From Halorubellus litoreus (GTDB lineage Archaea > Halobacteriota > Halobacteria > Halobacteriales > Natrialbaceae): a stretch of 64,000 nucleotides of DNA. The notes beneath the pieces are model-generated. The model saw nothing but the letters and a program-made list of their open reading frames with translations. It did not search any database and had not been told where the DNA came from. The stretch is taken from assembly GCF_037081675.1 (NCBI RefSeq), contig NZ_JAZAQL010000002.1:1419670-1483669 (forward strand), written 5' to 3'. Both the position numbers and the translations under genes were made by a program. Below are positions 1-6,738 of the stretch, one piece after another (within the stretch, counting starts at the first letter, position 1; each line of letters opens with the position of its first letter).

Positions 1-354
1 CACGGTCGACGCGAGGTCGCCGACCTGATCGTGCGCCTCCTCGATCGTCCCGACGAGGTCCTCGACGGTCTCGATGGCCTCCTCGAGGTCCTCGGCGTCC
101 TCGAACGCGTCCGCGCGCTTCCCCATCACGAACGCCTTCTTCGCGTCACGCAGGTGGTCCTCGGCGTCGCCGACGTCGAGCGCCGACCGCAGGCCGTTCA
201 GGACGCCGAGGACGTTATCCGCGTCCGTCTCCCAGACGTCGTCCGCCTCCGGGAGGTTCTCGCGCGCCTTCTCGAGGGCCTCCTCGACGTCCTCGCGCAT
301 CTCCGACGCCATCTCGCCGAACAGCTCGTCGTCGTCGAGACTTGCTTGACTCAT
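1..354 (-). CDS. DUF5790 family protein (C-terminus outside window)
   Basis: The reading frame starts at an ATG at 354 and runs off the left edge without a stop, giving at least 118 residues. The protein starts MSQASLDDDELFGEMASEM and is highly acidic and helical, with a central 'NVLGVLNGLRSALDVGDAE' segment that I recall from the haloarchaeal DUF5790 family. No catalytic motif, signal peptide or membrane segment is visible, so it is probably a soluble cytoplasmic helical protein. Function is unknown. The gene is transcribed divergently from nothing obvious; the next gene upstream (mptD) is on the same strand 160 bases away. Confidence 0.8.
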   Translation of the reverse strand, partial: MSQASLDDDELFGEMASEMREDVEEALEKARENLPEADDVWETDADNVLGVLNGLRSALDVGDAEDHLRDAKKAFVMGKRADAFEDAEDLEEAIETVEDLVGTIEEAHDQVGDLASTV

Positions 355-516
355 GCCATTACCGACGCCCGCGAGGAGGTTAAATACCCGCCTGAAAGTG
401 AAAGTGAAACCAGCGTCGAGAGCCCTCATATCCGTCGAATCCGAGTCGTGGACCGACAGCGACGACCGACCCCCATGCGAGGTCAAACGGGACTCCTCGA
501 CGTTCCCGTCTGGTGG

Positions 517-897
517 TCAGTCGCGTTCGACCGAATCGACCTGCATCAGCGGGTAGCCGTCCTGCATCGCCATGCTCGTGTACACCGTCACGTCCTCGTA
601 CTCGATGCGCATCGAGACGTCCACGAGCGACCCCGTGAGCTCGACGTAGTCCGCGCCAGCGTCGTCGATGGCGGCCGCGAGCGCGTCCTCGCGGATCGCG
701 ACCTGGACGTCCTCGCAATGGGGCTGGTTCTCGATGGCCTCCTCCATCGCCGTCGCGAGACTCCCCGCGCTCGACGGCGACACCGGCGTCCCCGCGAACT
801 GGTGGTAGAGCGACCCGAACTTGATACCCGCCTCGAACGCCGCTTCCTCGCCGGTCGTCGGCGCCGACGCACCGCCCTCGGTCTCCTCGTCGGTCAT
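517..897 (-). CDS. mptD: Dihydroneopterin aldolase, archaeal type (MptD)
   Basis: This 126-residue protein matches the small archaeal dihydroneopterin aldolase family (DUF381/MptD), which cleaves 7,8-dihydroneopterin to 6-hydroxymethyl-dihydropterin and glycolaldehyde in archaeal pterin (folate or methanopterin-type) synthesis. Diagnostic stretches are 'KFGSLYHQFAGTPVS' near residues 26-40 and 'IENQPHCEDVQVAI' near 55-69. The first 20 residues are an acidic, low-complexity extension. Length is normal for the family. It is unrelated in sequence to bacterial FolB. The start ATG at 897 lies in a GC-rich region with no clear ribosome binding site, as is usual for leaderless haloarchaeal transcripts. 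Confidence 0.85.
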   Translation of the reverse strand: MTDEETEGGASAPTTGEEAAFEAGIKFGSLYHQFAGTPVSPSSAGSLATAMEEAIENQPHCEDVQVAIREDALAAAIDDAGADYVELTGSLVDVSMRIEYEDVTVYTSMAMQDGYPLMQVDSVERD

Positions 898-992
898 ACG
901 CGGACGGTCGGCCCGGATTCGGAAACCCGTTCGGGTCGCGGCCGGAGCGGAACCGGATTCTTCTTACCCGCGCCAATCATGCCATCAATCGA

Positions 993-1745
993 ATGGACGA
1001 CCCCGTCCTCCTCACCGGCGCTCGCGGGCACGTCGGCACCGCGCTCCTGGACTGGGCCGGCGACGACTACGACTGGCGGCTGCTGGACCGCGACCCGCCG
1101 ACGGACCCCGACGCGTACCCCGGCGAGTTCGTCGTCGCGGACATCACGGACGAGGACGCGGTCCGCGACGCCGTCGCGGGCTGTGGCGCGGTCGTCCACC
1201 TCGCGGGCGACCCGCGGAAGACCGCGCCGTGGTCGTCGGTGCTCTCGAACAACATCGACGGCACGCACACCGTCCTCCAGGCCGCGGTCGACGAGGGCGT
1301 CGAGAAGGTCGCGTTCGCGTCCTCGAACCACGCCGTCAAGCACTTCGAGACCGAGCGCAAGCCCGACCTCTACCGCGAGCACGACGACTTCCTGCTCGAC
1401 GGCAGCGAACTCCCCCGTCCGGGGAACCTCTACGGCGTCTCGAAGGCGAGCGGCGAACTCCTCGGTCGATACTATCACGACGAACACGACCTGAGTTTCG
1501 TCGCGGTCCGCATCGGGAACCTCACCGAGGAACACCCGCCGAAGGACTACGAGCGCGGGCAAGCGATGTGGCTCTCCTACCGCGACTGCGGGCACCTCTT
1601 CCAGCGCTGCATCGAAGCCGACTACGACTACGAGATCGTCTACGGCATCAGCGACAACGACCGCAAGTACTACTCGCTCCGGAACGCCAAGGAGGTCCTC
1701 GGGTACGAGCCGATGGACAACTCCGCGACGTTCCCGGACGCCTGA
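993..1745 (+). CDS. azf: NAD-dependent glucose-6-phosphate dehydrogenase (Azf type), SDR fold
   Basis: A 250-residue extended SDR/epimerase-fold protein. It shows the nucleotide-binding TGARGHVG motif at residues 8-15, a serine-rich 'FASSNHA' strand near 110, and the catalytic Tyr-x-x-x-Lys pair in 'YGVSK' (Y147, K151). The segments 'NLYGVSKASGE', 'HPPKDYERGQAMWLSYRDCG' and 'YEIVYGISDNDRKYYS' are those I recall from the haloarchaeal Azf enzyme, which oxidises glucose 6-phosphate with NAD in the oxidative pentose phosphate pathway. Related uronate dehydrogenases are the main alternative. It is about a dozen residues shorter than the Haloferax enzyme, mainly after strand 2 and at the C-terminus. 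Confidence 0.8.
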   Translation: MDDPVLLTGARGHVGTALLDWAGDDYDWRLLDRDPPTDPDAYPGEFVVADITDEDAVRDAVAGCGAVVHLAGDPRKTAPWSSVLSNNIDGTHTVLQAAVDEGVEKVAFASSNHAVKHFETERKPDLYREHDDFLLDGSELPRPGNLYGVSKASGELLGRYYHDEHDLSFVAVRIGNLTEEHPPKDYERGQAMWLSYRDCGHLFQRCIEADYDYEIVYGISDNDRKYYSLRNAKEVLGYEPMDNSATFPDA

Positions 1746-1774
1746 GCGCTCGCCGGTAGTTCCGACCGCGCCGG

Positions 1775-2242
1775 TCAGTCCTGCTCTTCGATGGCGGCGC
1801 CGGCGGCGTTCCGTTGGACGCTCTGGATGCCGTTCCGGGCGTTGTCCTTCTTCCCGTAGCCTTCGCCGCTGTCGGCGATGATGTTCCCGTTGTCGTGGCG
1901 GAGTCGCCATCGCCACTCGCTCGCGCGGTCCGCGTAGAGCTCGAACGTCGCCTGGCTGTCGGGGCCGCCGGCGTCCTCGTCGACGCCGTCGTCGACGCTG
2001 GCGTCGGTGTCGACGCCGCCGTCGTTCGCGGGCCACGCGAACTCGAGTTCGTACGTCAGCTGGTCGCCGGTTCGTTCGACGTCGACCTCCAGTTCGGCCT
2101 CGGTGGGGAGGTCGACGGCGACGCCGTCGTCGACGGGGGACGGCTCGCCGCGCTCGAACGCGTTCGCGACGCGGTGCAGGTACGCGCCGATCGCTTCGCG
2201 TGACGCTGTCCGCGTCGACTTGTGCAGGGTCTCCTCTGGCAT
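1775..2242 (-). CDS. HVO_2922-type protein: amphi-Trp-like domain plus DUF1508 (YegP) domain
   Basis: The start is placed at the ATG at 2242 (MPEETLHKST), giving 155 residues; longer readings upstream are low-complexity. The N-terminal half (about residues 1-75) resembles the haloarchaeal amphi-Trp domain, ending in 'LTYELEFAWP'. An acidic linker rich in Asp and Gly follows. The C-terminal half (about 100-150) is a DUF1508/YegP module: 'FELYADRASEWRWRLRHDNG', then 'IADSGEGYGKKDNARNGI'. DUF1508 domains are small beta-rich modules of unknown function, often duplicated in bacteria; here there is only one. It is convergent with azf. Confidence 0.75.
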   Translation of the reverse strand: MPEETLHKSTRTASREAIGAYLHRVANAFERGEPSPVDDGVAVDLPTEAELEVDVERTGDQLTYELEFAWPANDGGVDTDASVDDGVDEDAGGPDSQATFELYADRASEWRWRLRHDNGNIIADSGEGYGKKDNARNGIQSVQRNAAGAAIEEQD

Positions 2243-2350
2243 GCTCCGGTCGACGCACGCCACACGCATAGGTGTTGGTTCCGTGAGAGTTCTCGCGGCG
2301 ACCCCCGGGAACGAATGAACGCTAAGTCCGAGCAGCACGTACCCAATCAT

Positions 2351-2776
2351 ATGAGTACTGGTAACGAAGCCCATAATTCGGGGTTGACCGACGTGGAGGT
2401 CGACGCGCTCCACGAGATAGACCTCGGTATCGAGCACCTCCACCGCGCGCACGGCCACCTCGTCGCGTTCCACCACGCGACCGGCCGCGGCATGGACCAC
2501 CTCGCCGACGCCGAAGCCCGCCTCCGCGACGCCGGCCACGACGACCTCGCGAACGCCATCCGCGACGACTTCCTCCCGCGTGGCGTCATCGAGAGCACGC
2601 ACCCCGACGACCAGGGCCGCTGGTCGTACGACATCCTCGAGACGTACCAGGACGCGTTCCTCGACGACATCGTCGCGTTCGGCGAACGCGCCAGCGACGA
2701 CCTCGCGGACGGCCAACGACACGTGAAGGAGCGAGCGCAGGAGCGCGACTGGAAGCGCCGCGCCGGCGGCGAGTGA
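2351..2776 (+). CDS. Conserved haloarchaeal helical protein, function unknown
   Basis: A 141-residue acidic, histidine-rich protein starting MSTGNEAHNSG. The central 'GIEHLHRAHGHLVAFHHATG' segment and the following helices suggest a helical bundle. No catalytic motif, signal peptide or membrane segment is seen. I have the impression that it is conserved in haloarchaea but recall no function. The histidine clusters could bind metal, which is speculation. The start at 2351 is preceded by 'caatcat', a weak TATA-like sequence too close to be the promoter; upstream in-frame codons are not plausible protein. Confidence 0.6.
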   Translation: MSTGNEAHNSGLTDVEVDALHEIDLGIEHLHRAHGHLVAFHHATGRGMDHLADAEARLRDAGHDDLANAIRDDFLPRGVIESTHPDDQGRWSYDILETYQDAFLDDIVAFGERASDDLADGQRHVKERAQERDWKRRAGGE

Positions 2777-2815
2777 CTCGACCGCAACCGCGACCGTCCA
2801 GCGACCACAGCCCGA

Positions 2816-2834
2816 GTTTACAGTACACGTAAAC
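2816..2834. promoter_or_regulatory. Dyad GTTTAC-N7-GTAAAC
   Basis: A perfect 6-bp inverted repeat with a 7-base spacer lies in the short gap between two convergent genes. A second copy with the same spacing and a similar 3' flank is at 23031-23049. The position between gene ends suggests a termination or binding element, but nothing in the sequence decides this. Confidence 0.4.
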
Positions 2835-2862
2835 CTCGTCGGTGGGTCGTGGTCGAGAGCGC

Positions 2863-3585
2863 TCAGTCGAAGAGTCCGTCGACGTCGCTCGCGCGGTGGT
2901 CGCGGCGCTCGACGTGCTCGCTGAGCCGCTGGTAGACGATACCGTAGTCGTCGTCCGCGGTCGCGAAGTCCACGAGGAACCGTTCGAGCTTCGCGGCCTC
3001 GTTCCGGCCGCTCGCGGCGAGGTCGTCCGCCGCCTGCTCGCGGTCGCGGTCCTCGCGAGCGTACGCCGCGGCGCGCTCGACGACCGATTCGTCGAGTCCG
3101 CGTTCCTCCGCGAGCGCTTCGGCGACGAGTTCGACCGCGTCGAGGTCGAGGCGGTCGCGCGTCACGCGCTCGCCGTCGACCGCGAGTTCGGGCATCGGGC
3201 GGCGTTCGACGACCTCGGGGTCGCTCGCGAGCGTCTCGAGCACGCGCCGCACGAGTGCCACGTCAACGCCCCCGTACGCGTCGGGGACGTCGTCGAGGTA
3301 CTCGCGCGCACTCGACGCCAGTCCGACGCAACCCACCCAGTTCCGGCCGCGAGCGTGATGCACCGCCGCCGTCAACTGCACGAGCCCCTGCAGGAACCGG
3401 CCATCGAGGTCGTCGCGGTCGCTCGCCAACCACGCCGCCTCCAGCGGGTCGTGGGCCGCGTGATAGTACCCGTCGTTGAACAACGCCACGCCCGCACGAA
3501 CGTTCGCTCGCACGCCACCTCGTACGGCCGCGACGGACAAACCACCTTCCCTCTCGACGGAACCACACAGACTCGGCGACCACAC
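2863..3585 (-). CDS. DUF309 domain protein
   Basis: Up to 240 residues from a GTG at 3585. The DUF309 signature lies at about residues 36-90: 'FNDGYYHAAHDPLEAAWL' followed by 'RFLQGLVQLTAAVHHA'. DUF309 proteins are small helical proteins with a buried His/Trp-rich core, of unknown function. The C-terminal 140 residues are acidic and helical and look like the usual haloarchaeal extension. The true start may be one of the later GTG codons, because the first 25 residues are basic and not domain-like. The gene is divergent from the lipoprotein gene at 3662, separated by about 75 bases. Confidence 0.75.
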   Translation of the reverse strand: MWSPSLCGSVEREGGLSVAAVRGGVRANVRAGVALFNDGYYHAAHDPLEAAWLASDRDDLDGRFLQGLVQLTAAVHHARGRNWVGCVGLASSAREYLDDVPDAYGGVDVALVRRVLETLASDPEVVERRPMPELAVDGERVTRDRLDLDAVELVAEALAEERGLDESVVERAAAYAREDRDREQAADDLAASGRNEAAKLERFLVDFATADDDYGIVYQRLSEHVERRDHRASDVDGLFD

Positions 3586-3661
3586 GCCGAGCCCTGACTT
3601 CGGTCAATTCGTTCTTTCAGTCAACACAAGACTTCCGCCGGTCGCTCCCTCACGCACAGGT

Positions 3662-4201
3662 ATGCGACGCCGTGCCCTCCTCCGAGCGACGACCGCAACG
3701 ACCGCCCTCGGTTCCCTCGCCGGCTGTCTCGACAGCCTCGGTGGCGACGGCACCGAGCCCACGACGAACGACACCGACACGACCACGAACGACACCGACA
3801 CGACCACGAGCGACACCGAGCGAACGACGACGCAACCCGAACTCACCGTGGAGTCGAAGGCTATCGAGACCACGAGTACCGCGTGCGGCGCGAAGAACAC
3901 CGGTAGCATCGAGTTCACCGACAGCGGCGCAACGGTCACCGGCGCCGTGCAGGCGTCGACGCCCTGCCACGACGCCCAGTTCGTCGCCGAGCGCGTTCTC
4001 GGCGGCGTCCTCGAAGTGACGATCGGGACGACCCCGACCGACGCCGACAGCTGCCAGTCCTGCATCGGGCACGTCGAGTACACCGCCACCATCCAGACGA
4101 ACCGCGACCCCCACTCGCTCGTCGTCGCCCACGAATACACGCCCGAAGACAGCGACGAACCAGTCACCGAGGTCGTCACCGACAAGACCCGCGACGACTG
4201 A
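3662..4201 (+). CDS. Tat-type lipoprotein, paralogue of the gene at 14049
   Basis: A 179-residue secreted protein. It starts MRRRALLRATTATTALGSL, with arginines suited to the Tat pathway used for most haloarchaeal secretion, followed by a lipobox LAGC with the acylated Cys at residue 22. Residues 30-55 are a Thr/Asp linker containing three near-identical copies of a TTNDTD-type repeat. The globular part contains four cysteines (one after 'ETTSTA', one in 'ASTPCHDAQF', two in 'DSCQSCIGHVEY') that could form disulfides or bind metal. The same cysteine pattern occurs in the 14049-14561 protein, so the two are paralogues that flank the integrated element. Function is unknown. Confidence 0.75.
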   Translation: MRRRALLRATTATTALGSLAGCLDSLGGDGTEPTTNDTDTTTNDTDTTTSDTERTTTQPELTVESKAIETTSTACGAKNTGSIEFTDSGATVTGAVQASTPCHDAQFVAERVLGGVLEVTIGTTPTDADSCQSCIGHVEYTATIQTNRDPHSLVVAHEYTPEDSDEPVTEVVTDKTRDD

Positions 4202-4220
4202 CCGAGTCCCCCACGAGCGC

Positions 4221-4547
4221 AGCGACCACTACACAATAACCAACTAGCAAGTCCGGACGGAGTCCCCGCGAGCGCCAGCGAGCGGGGGCACGTCCGGACG
4301 TGACGAAGTGACTGAACGAAGTGAAGGAACGAAGGAACGTCCGGACGGAGTTCGACGCGAGCACCGCGAGCGTCGAGCACGACCGAGCGCTCACGCTCGG
4401 TCGGAGTCCCCACAATCGCAGCGACCACTACACAAACCAACTAGCAAGTCCGGACGGAGTCCCCGCGAGCGCCAGCGAGCGGGGGCACGTCCGGACGTGA
4501 CGAAGTGACTGAACGAAGTGAAGGAACGAAGGAACGTCCGGACGGAG
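4221..4547. repeat. Direct repeat pair of about 129 bp rich in GTCCGGAC
   Basis: Positions 4221-4350 and 4420-4547 are nearly identical over about 129 bases; the second copy lacks two bases early on. Each copy contains three occurrences of the palindrome GTCCGGAC, which is also the acceptor-stem end of the tRNA-Arg gene at 13821. The end of the second copy continues into a 23-bp match to the tRNA 3' end (4534-4556). No gene is seen between 4202 and 4673; the region consists of these repeats and hairpin-forming sequence. Confidence 0.8.
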
Positions 4548-4556
4548 ATTTGAACT
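4534..4556 (-). repeat. Short tRNA-Arg 3'-end remnant
   Basis: A 23-bp stretch starting ACGTCCGGACGGAGATTTG matches the 3' end of tRNA-Arg (acceptor and T arm) and then diverges. It sits 140 bp outside the 45-bp attachment repeat, so it may be the scar of an earlier integration or deletion. Confidence 0.65.
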
Positions 4557-4621
4557 GGGCGAGACGGTCGCGCTCACTGCGTTCGCGCGCTGCGACTCGC
4601 TTGCTCAAATCTCCGCGCGTC

Positions 4622-4676
4622 CGTTTTCAGCGGACGCACTCCTCGCTACGCTCGTCGTTGTTGTCCGCTGAAAACG
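4622..4676. repeat. Inverted repeat with 14-bp arms
   Basis: CGTTTTCAGCGGAC at about 4622-4635 and its exact reverse complement GTCCGCTGAAAACG ending near 4676 enclose about 27 bases. The right arm overlaps the first bases of the left attachment repeat. A second, shorter inverted repeat (GGAGATTTGA and TCAAATCTCC) lies just outside, at about 4544-4615. Confidence 0.7.
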
Positions 4677-4718
4677 TCCGGACGGAGATTTGAACTCCGG
4701 TCCCTGGCTCCGCAAGCC
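4674..4718 (-). repeat. Attachment site (distal copy): 45-bp tRNA-Arg 3' half
   Basis: This 45-bp sequence is identical to 13820-13864, which forms the 3' half of the tRNA-Arg gene from the anticodon loop to the discriminator. It marks the end of the integrated element far from the integrase. It is the displaced original tRNA end, as expected after site-specific recombination into a tRNA gene. Confidence 0.9.
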
Positions 4719-4986
4719 GCCTCGTCACTTCGTTCCGAGGAAGTGATAGTACTTGAATCGGCCCAAGTATGGTGGTCTTGCGAGCCGTGTTTCGGCTGTG
4801 ACGATAGGTTAGAAGGGGCGAGACTACATAAAACCTACTGCGCTGGCGGTGGCGACAACCACGGTAAAGTCCTATATTAGTTGTAGGGTGAAACCCCCTG
4901 GATAGGACCAACTGGAGGGGATGTAATTAGCCGGAAGATGGGGTTTAGCGTCTAACTTTGAGTCACAATCCTCAAGCCAGCTCGTC
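4719..4986. other. Non-coding left end of the element
   Basis: No convincing gene is seen. The stretch contains a TACTTG...CAAGTA inverted repeat near 4748-4770 and several short AT-rich tracts (for example 'cctatattag' near 4870) in otherwise mixed composition. Confidence 0.5.
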
Positions 4987-5083
4987 CTACTTCTCCAGCA
5001 CCATGTCGAAGTAGTCGTCGTCCATCACGCGCGGGTTCTGGACCTGGTGGAAGTCGTCGAGAACGAACGCGGGTTGCTCTCGA
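4987..5083 (-). pseudogene. Possible C-terminal gene remnant
   Basis: On the minus strand a high-GC frame of about 30 codons ends at a TAG at 4987-4989. It reads as plausible haloarchaeal protein (for example 'FVLDDFHQVQNPRVMDDDYF') and has no start of its own. It runs directly into the downstream end of the 5084-5350 gene in another frame. Its codon use is GC-rich like the chromosome, unlike the lower-GC genes beside it. It may be the tail of a gene cut when cargo was inserted. I do not recognise the parent protein. Confidence 0.35.
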
Positions 5084-5350
5084 TCACCGAGCGAACTTGT
5101 ACATCACTTGGGCTTCGTCTCCGTTCTCGGCAACTTCTATGCCGGTGTAGCCATGACCGGCGATTGATTCAGGGAGGGGACGCTTCGCCCCGTACATGTA
5201 GGGGATGTCAGGCGCACAGCGCACTTCGAGACCCATCGTTTTGATTGCTTCCTCCAAATCATCCAGAGTGAACCTCAACTCTCTGTTTACACCGTTTGCT
5301 TCTACTTCATCCTCGAACACTCGCTCGATAACGGTTTTGTACTTGCTCAT
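5084..5350 (-). CDS. Stand-alone N-terminal domain of the adjacent nuclease family
   Basis: An 88-residue protein starting MSKYKTVIERVFEDEV. It aligns along its whole length with the first 86 residues or so of the next gene upstream (5357-6118): both share the YK start, an acidic helix pair, 'PDIPYMYGAKRPLPESI' against 'PDIPYAYRSRRPLPDEI', the following 'GHGYTGIEV' strand and a final Tyr-x-Phe. It stops exactly at the domain border and lacks the catalytic part. It lies 6 bases after the stop of the full-length gene, so the two are probably co-transcribed. It may be a DNA-binding or specificity subunit, or a truncated duplicate. Confidence 0.7.
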   Translation of the reverse strand: MSKYKTVIERVFEDEVEANGVNRELRFTLDDLEEAIKTMGLEVRCAPDIPYMYGAKRPLPESIAGHGYTGIEVAENGDEAQVMYKFAR

Positions 5351-5356
5351 AGTGGT

Positions 5357-6118
5357 TTACTCTGACTGGAAGTCGTATTTCCAGACTTGATCGGTTTCCA
5401 ACTTGTCTTCCCCCTCATCATCTTGGTATACCTCGAACTCGAACAGGTAGAAGTAGCCGTCTTCGTCCAGCTTGACCGCCAGCGTCCGTACCGAATTAGG
5501 GTACTCGCTCTTGTCTTGTATCCCCCGAGTGTTGCGGATGAGCTGATTCCTGTTCAATGTCTCACCTTCTCCCTTCGCCTCGACAGCTAGAGCGATGTGA
5601 CTCCCGTCCTCATCGACGCCGACATACAGGTCGTCAAGTTCGGCCTCACGCCCACGGACACGCATCCGGAGGTGCGATTGAAGATGATAAGTATCGAGTT
5701 CCGTGAAATCATCCAGCAGGCCAGCATACCTCACCTGAGTGAGCGCACCCTGCTCGTCTTTCCCGATGTACTTACGGACAGCCTCCGGGAGTACACTGGT
5801 ACTGGTTTGATGGGTCTCGTCCACGGTATCGGGAACGGGAATCAACTGCTCCGTCTTCGTGAACATGTAGGTCGGATCTTCACCCTCACGTTTGTCATCA
5901 ATGACAACTGCCGTGTACCCATGCTTAGAGATTTCGTCAGGGAGCGGGCGACGGCTACGGTACGCATACGGGATGTCAGGTACGTTTCCGACGCTTATAT
6001 CCAAGTCCTCCATCGCCATCTCGATGTGATCTCGATGGAACGGGATCTCTTCTTCTGTGCCGTACTCTTCGGATTGGTGGTCGAACACCCATTTGATGAT
6101 TGGTTTGTATTTTGCCAT
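5357..6118 (-). CDS. Putative restriction endonuclease, PD-(D/E)XK type
   Basis: A 253-residue protein; the start MAKYKPIIKW at 6118 is supported by the matching start of its paralogue. Residues 1-90 are the domain shared with the 88-residue neighbour. Residues 125-200 carry 'TQVRYAGLLDDF', 'YHLQSHLRMRVRG', E160/D162/D163 in 'ELDDLYVGVDED' and E180-A-K182 in 'ALAVEAKGEGE', a pattern fitting a PD-(D/E)XK nuclease core. I recall bacterial proteins annotated as endonucleases with the same order (an N-terminal 'YSFRYR..LP' domain, then 'QVRYNRL..NHLR..YVGID'). With the methyltransferase gene at 6739 it forms a likely type II-like restriction-modification pair. Cleavage activity is inferred. Confidence 0.7.
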   Translation of the reverse strand: MAKYKPIIKWVFDHQSEEYGTEEEIPFHRDHIEMAMEDLDISVGNVPDIPYAYRSRRPLPDEISKHGYTAVVIDDKREGEDPTYMFTKTEQLIPVPDTVDETHQTSTSVLPEAVRKYIGKDEQGALTQVRYAGLLDDFTELDTYHLQSHLRMRVRGREAELDDLYVGVDEDGSHIALAVEAKGEGETLNRNQLIRNTRGIQDKSEYPNSVRTLAVKLDEDGYFYLFEFEVYQDDEGEDKLETDQVWKYDFQSE

Positions 6119-6194
6119 CGACACATGTGCCTTGGCAGGGGTGGGTGGTAAAACTAACACAGAGCCGACATATCTGCGAATTTAATCGGCGATA

Positions 6195-6203
6195 GTCTTC
6201 GCA
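6195..6203 (-). promoter_or_regulatory. TGCGAAGAY motif upstream of the nuclease gene
   Basis: On the minus strand this reads TGCGAAGAC. It lies 77 bases upstream of the nuclease start, just upstream of a TTAAATT-like TATA sequence near 6180-6187. Two further copies are in the methyltransferase promoter region (6660-6668 and 6692-6700). The three copies flank the regulator gene, so they are candidate operators for it. Confidence 0.45.
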
Positions 6204-6233
6204 GTTGGTCGTATCTCGAACGAAAAAAGAGAG

Positions 6234-6584
6234 TTAGCGCGGAGGCGCTACGTCAGATTCACCAAGATAGAAGTGATAGTCGTCAGGCACAACATCGAGC
6301 TGCACCATCACACCCTTCTCTTCGTATGCGAGAACGTACTCATCCCTGGGGCGATTGCCGGGTCCACGTTCCCGTGACGATTTGAGCAATCCAGCTTCCT
6401 CTAACTGATTCAGCCTCTTCTTGATGCTCTCACTCGTAACCTCAAACTCGTCGTCTAGTTCGGGTGCTGAAACGGGCTGCCGATCACTCACCTCCTTTAG
6501 TAACTTCAGTCGGCCTTCTGATTGGAGTGCCTTGAATACCTTCGCCTGACTACGAAAATCTTCTCTGTCGATCTCTTCGCTCAT
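6234..6584 (-). CDS. Winged-helix regulator of the restriction-modification-like module
   Basis: A 116-residue protein with an ArsR-like winged helix at about residues 12-85: 'VFKALQSEGRLKLLKEVSD', then 'VSAPELDDEFEVTSESIKKR' containing the recognition helix, then a wing with 'RERGPGNRPRDEYVL'. The last 30 residues form a beta-rich tail. It sits between the nuclease gene (same strand) and the divergent methyltransferase gene, the position of control proteins in many restriction-modification systems, although it is not of the Xre-like C-protein fold. A TATA-like 'attataac' on its strand about 26 bases upstream of the ATG suggests leaderless transcription. Confidence 0.75.
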   Translation of the reverse strand: MSEEIDREDFRSQAKVFKALQSEGRLKLLKEVSDRQPVSAPELDDEFEVTSESIKKRLNQLEEAGLLKSSRERGPGNRPRDEYVLAYEEKGVMVQLDVVPDDYHFYLGESDVAPPR

Positions 6585-6605
6585 GGTTCAGAATCCAGAA
6601 GCTGA

Positions 6606-6614
6606 AGTTATAAT
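6606..6614 (-). promoter_or_regulatory. TATA-like box of the winged-helix regulator
   Basis: The minus-strand sequence 'gagattataactt' is centred about 26 bases before the ATG at 6584. This is the spacing expected for a leaderless haloarchaeal transcript. Confidence 0.45.
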
Positions 6615-6659
6615 CTCTCGCCAACACCAGAGAGAAAAGTTAGCTATAATACGACTGTC

Positions 6660-6700
6660 TGCGAAGACGCTCTTGGTATAACCCGAGTGTTTGCGAAGAT
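6660..6700 (+). promoter_or_regulatory. Two TGCGAAGAY motifs in the methyltransferase promoter
   Basis: TGCGAAGAC at 6660-6668 and TGCGAAGAT at 6692-6700 are 32 bases apart, about three helical turns. They lie downstream of a TATA-like 'ctataatac' at 6644-6652 and upstream of the methyltransferase ATG at 6739. That position would suit repression of the methyltransferase by the neighbouring winged-helix protein. Confidence 0.45.
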
Positions 6701-6738
6701 ACTGGCCACCGCTACAATCACAAACTTAAACGCCAACC

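Noticed and set aside
4221..4718. A CRISPR array, suggested by regularly recurring GTCCGGAC sequences.
   Set aside because: Spacing is irregular, repeats are only 8-12 bp plus a large direct duplication, and there are no cas genes; the sequence is tRNA-derived.
4627..4911. A minus-strand frame of about 94 codons across the left attachment repeat.
   Set aside because: It crosses the 45-bp tRNA copy and a hairpin and reads as random, basic protein.
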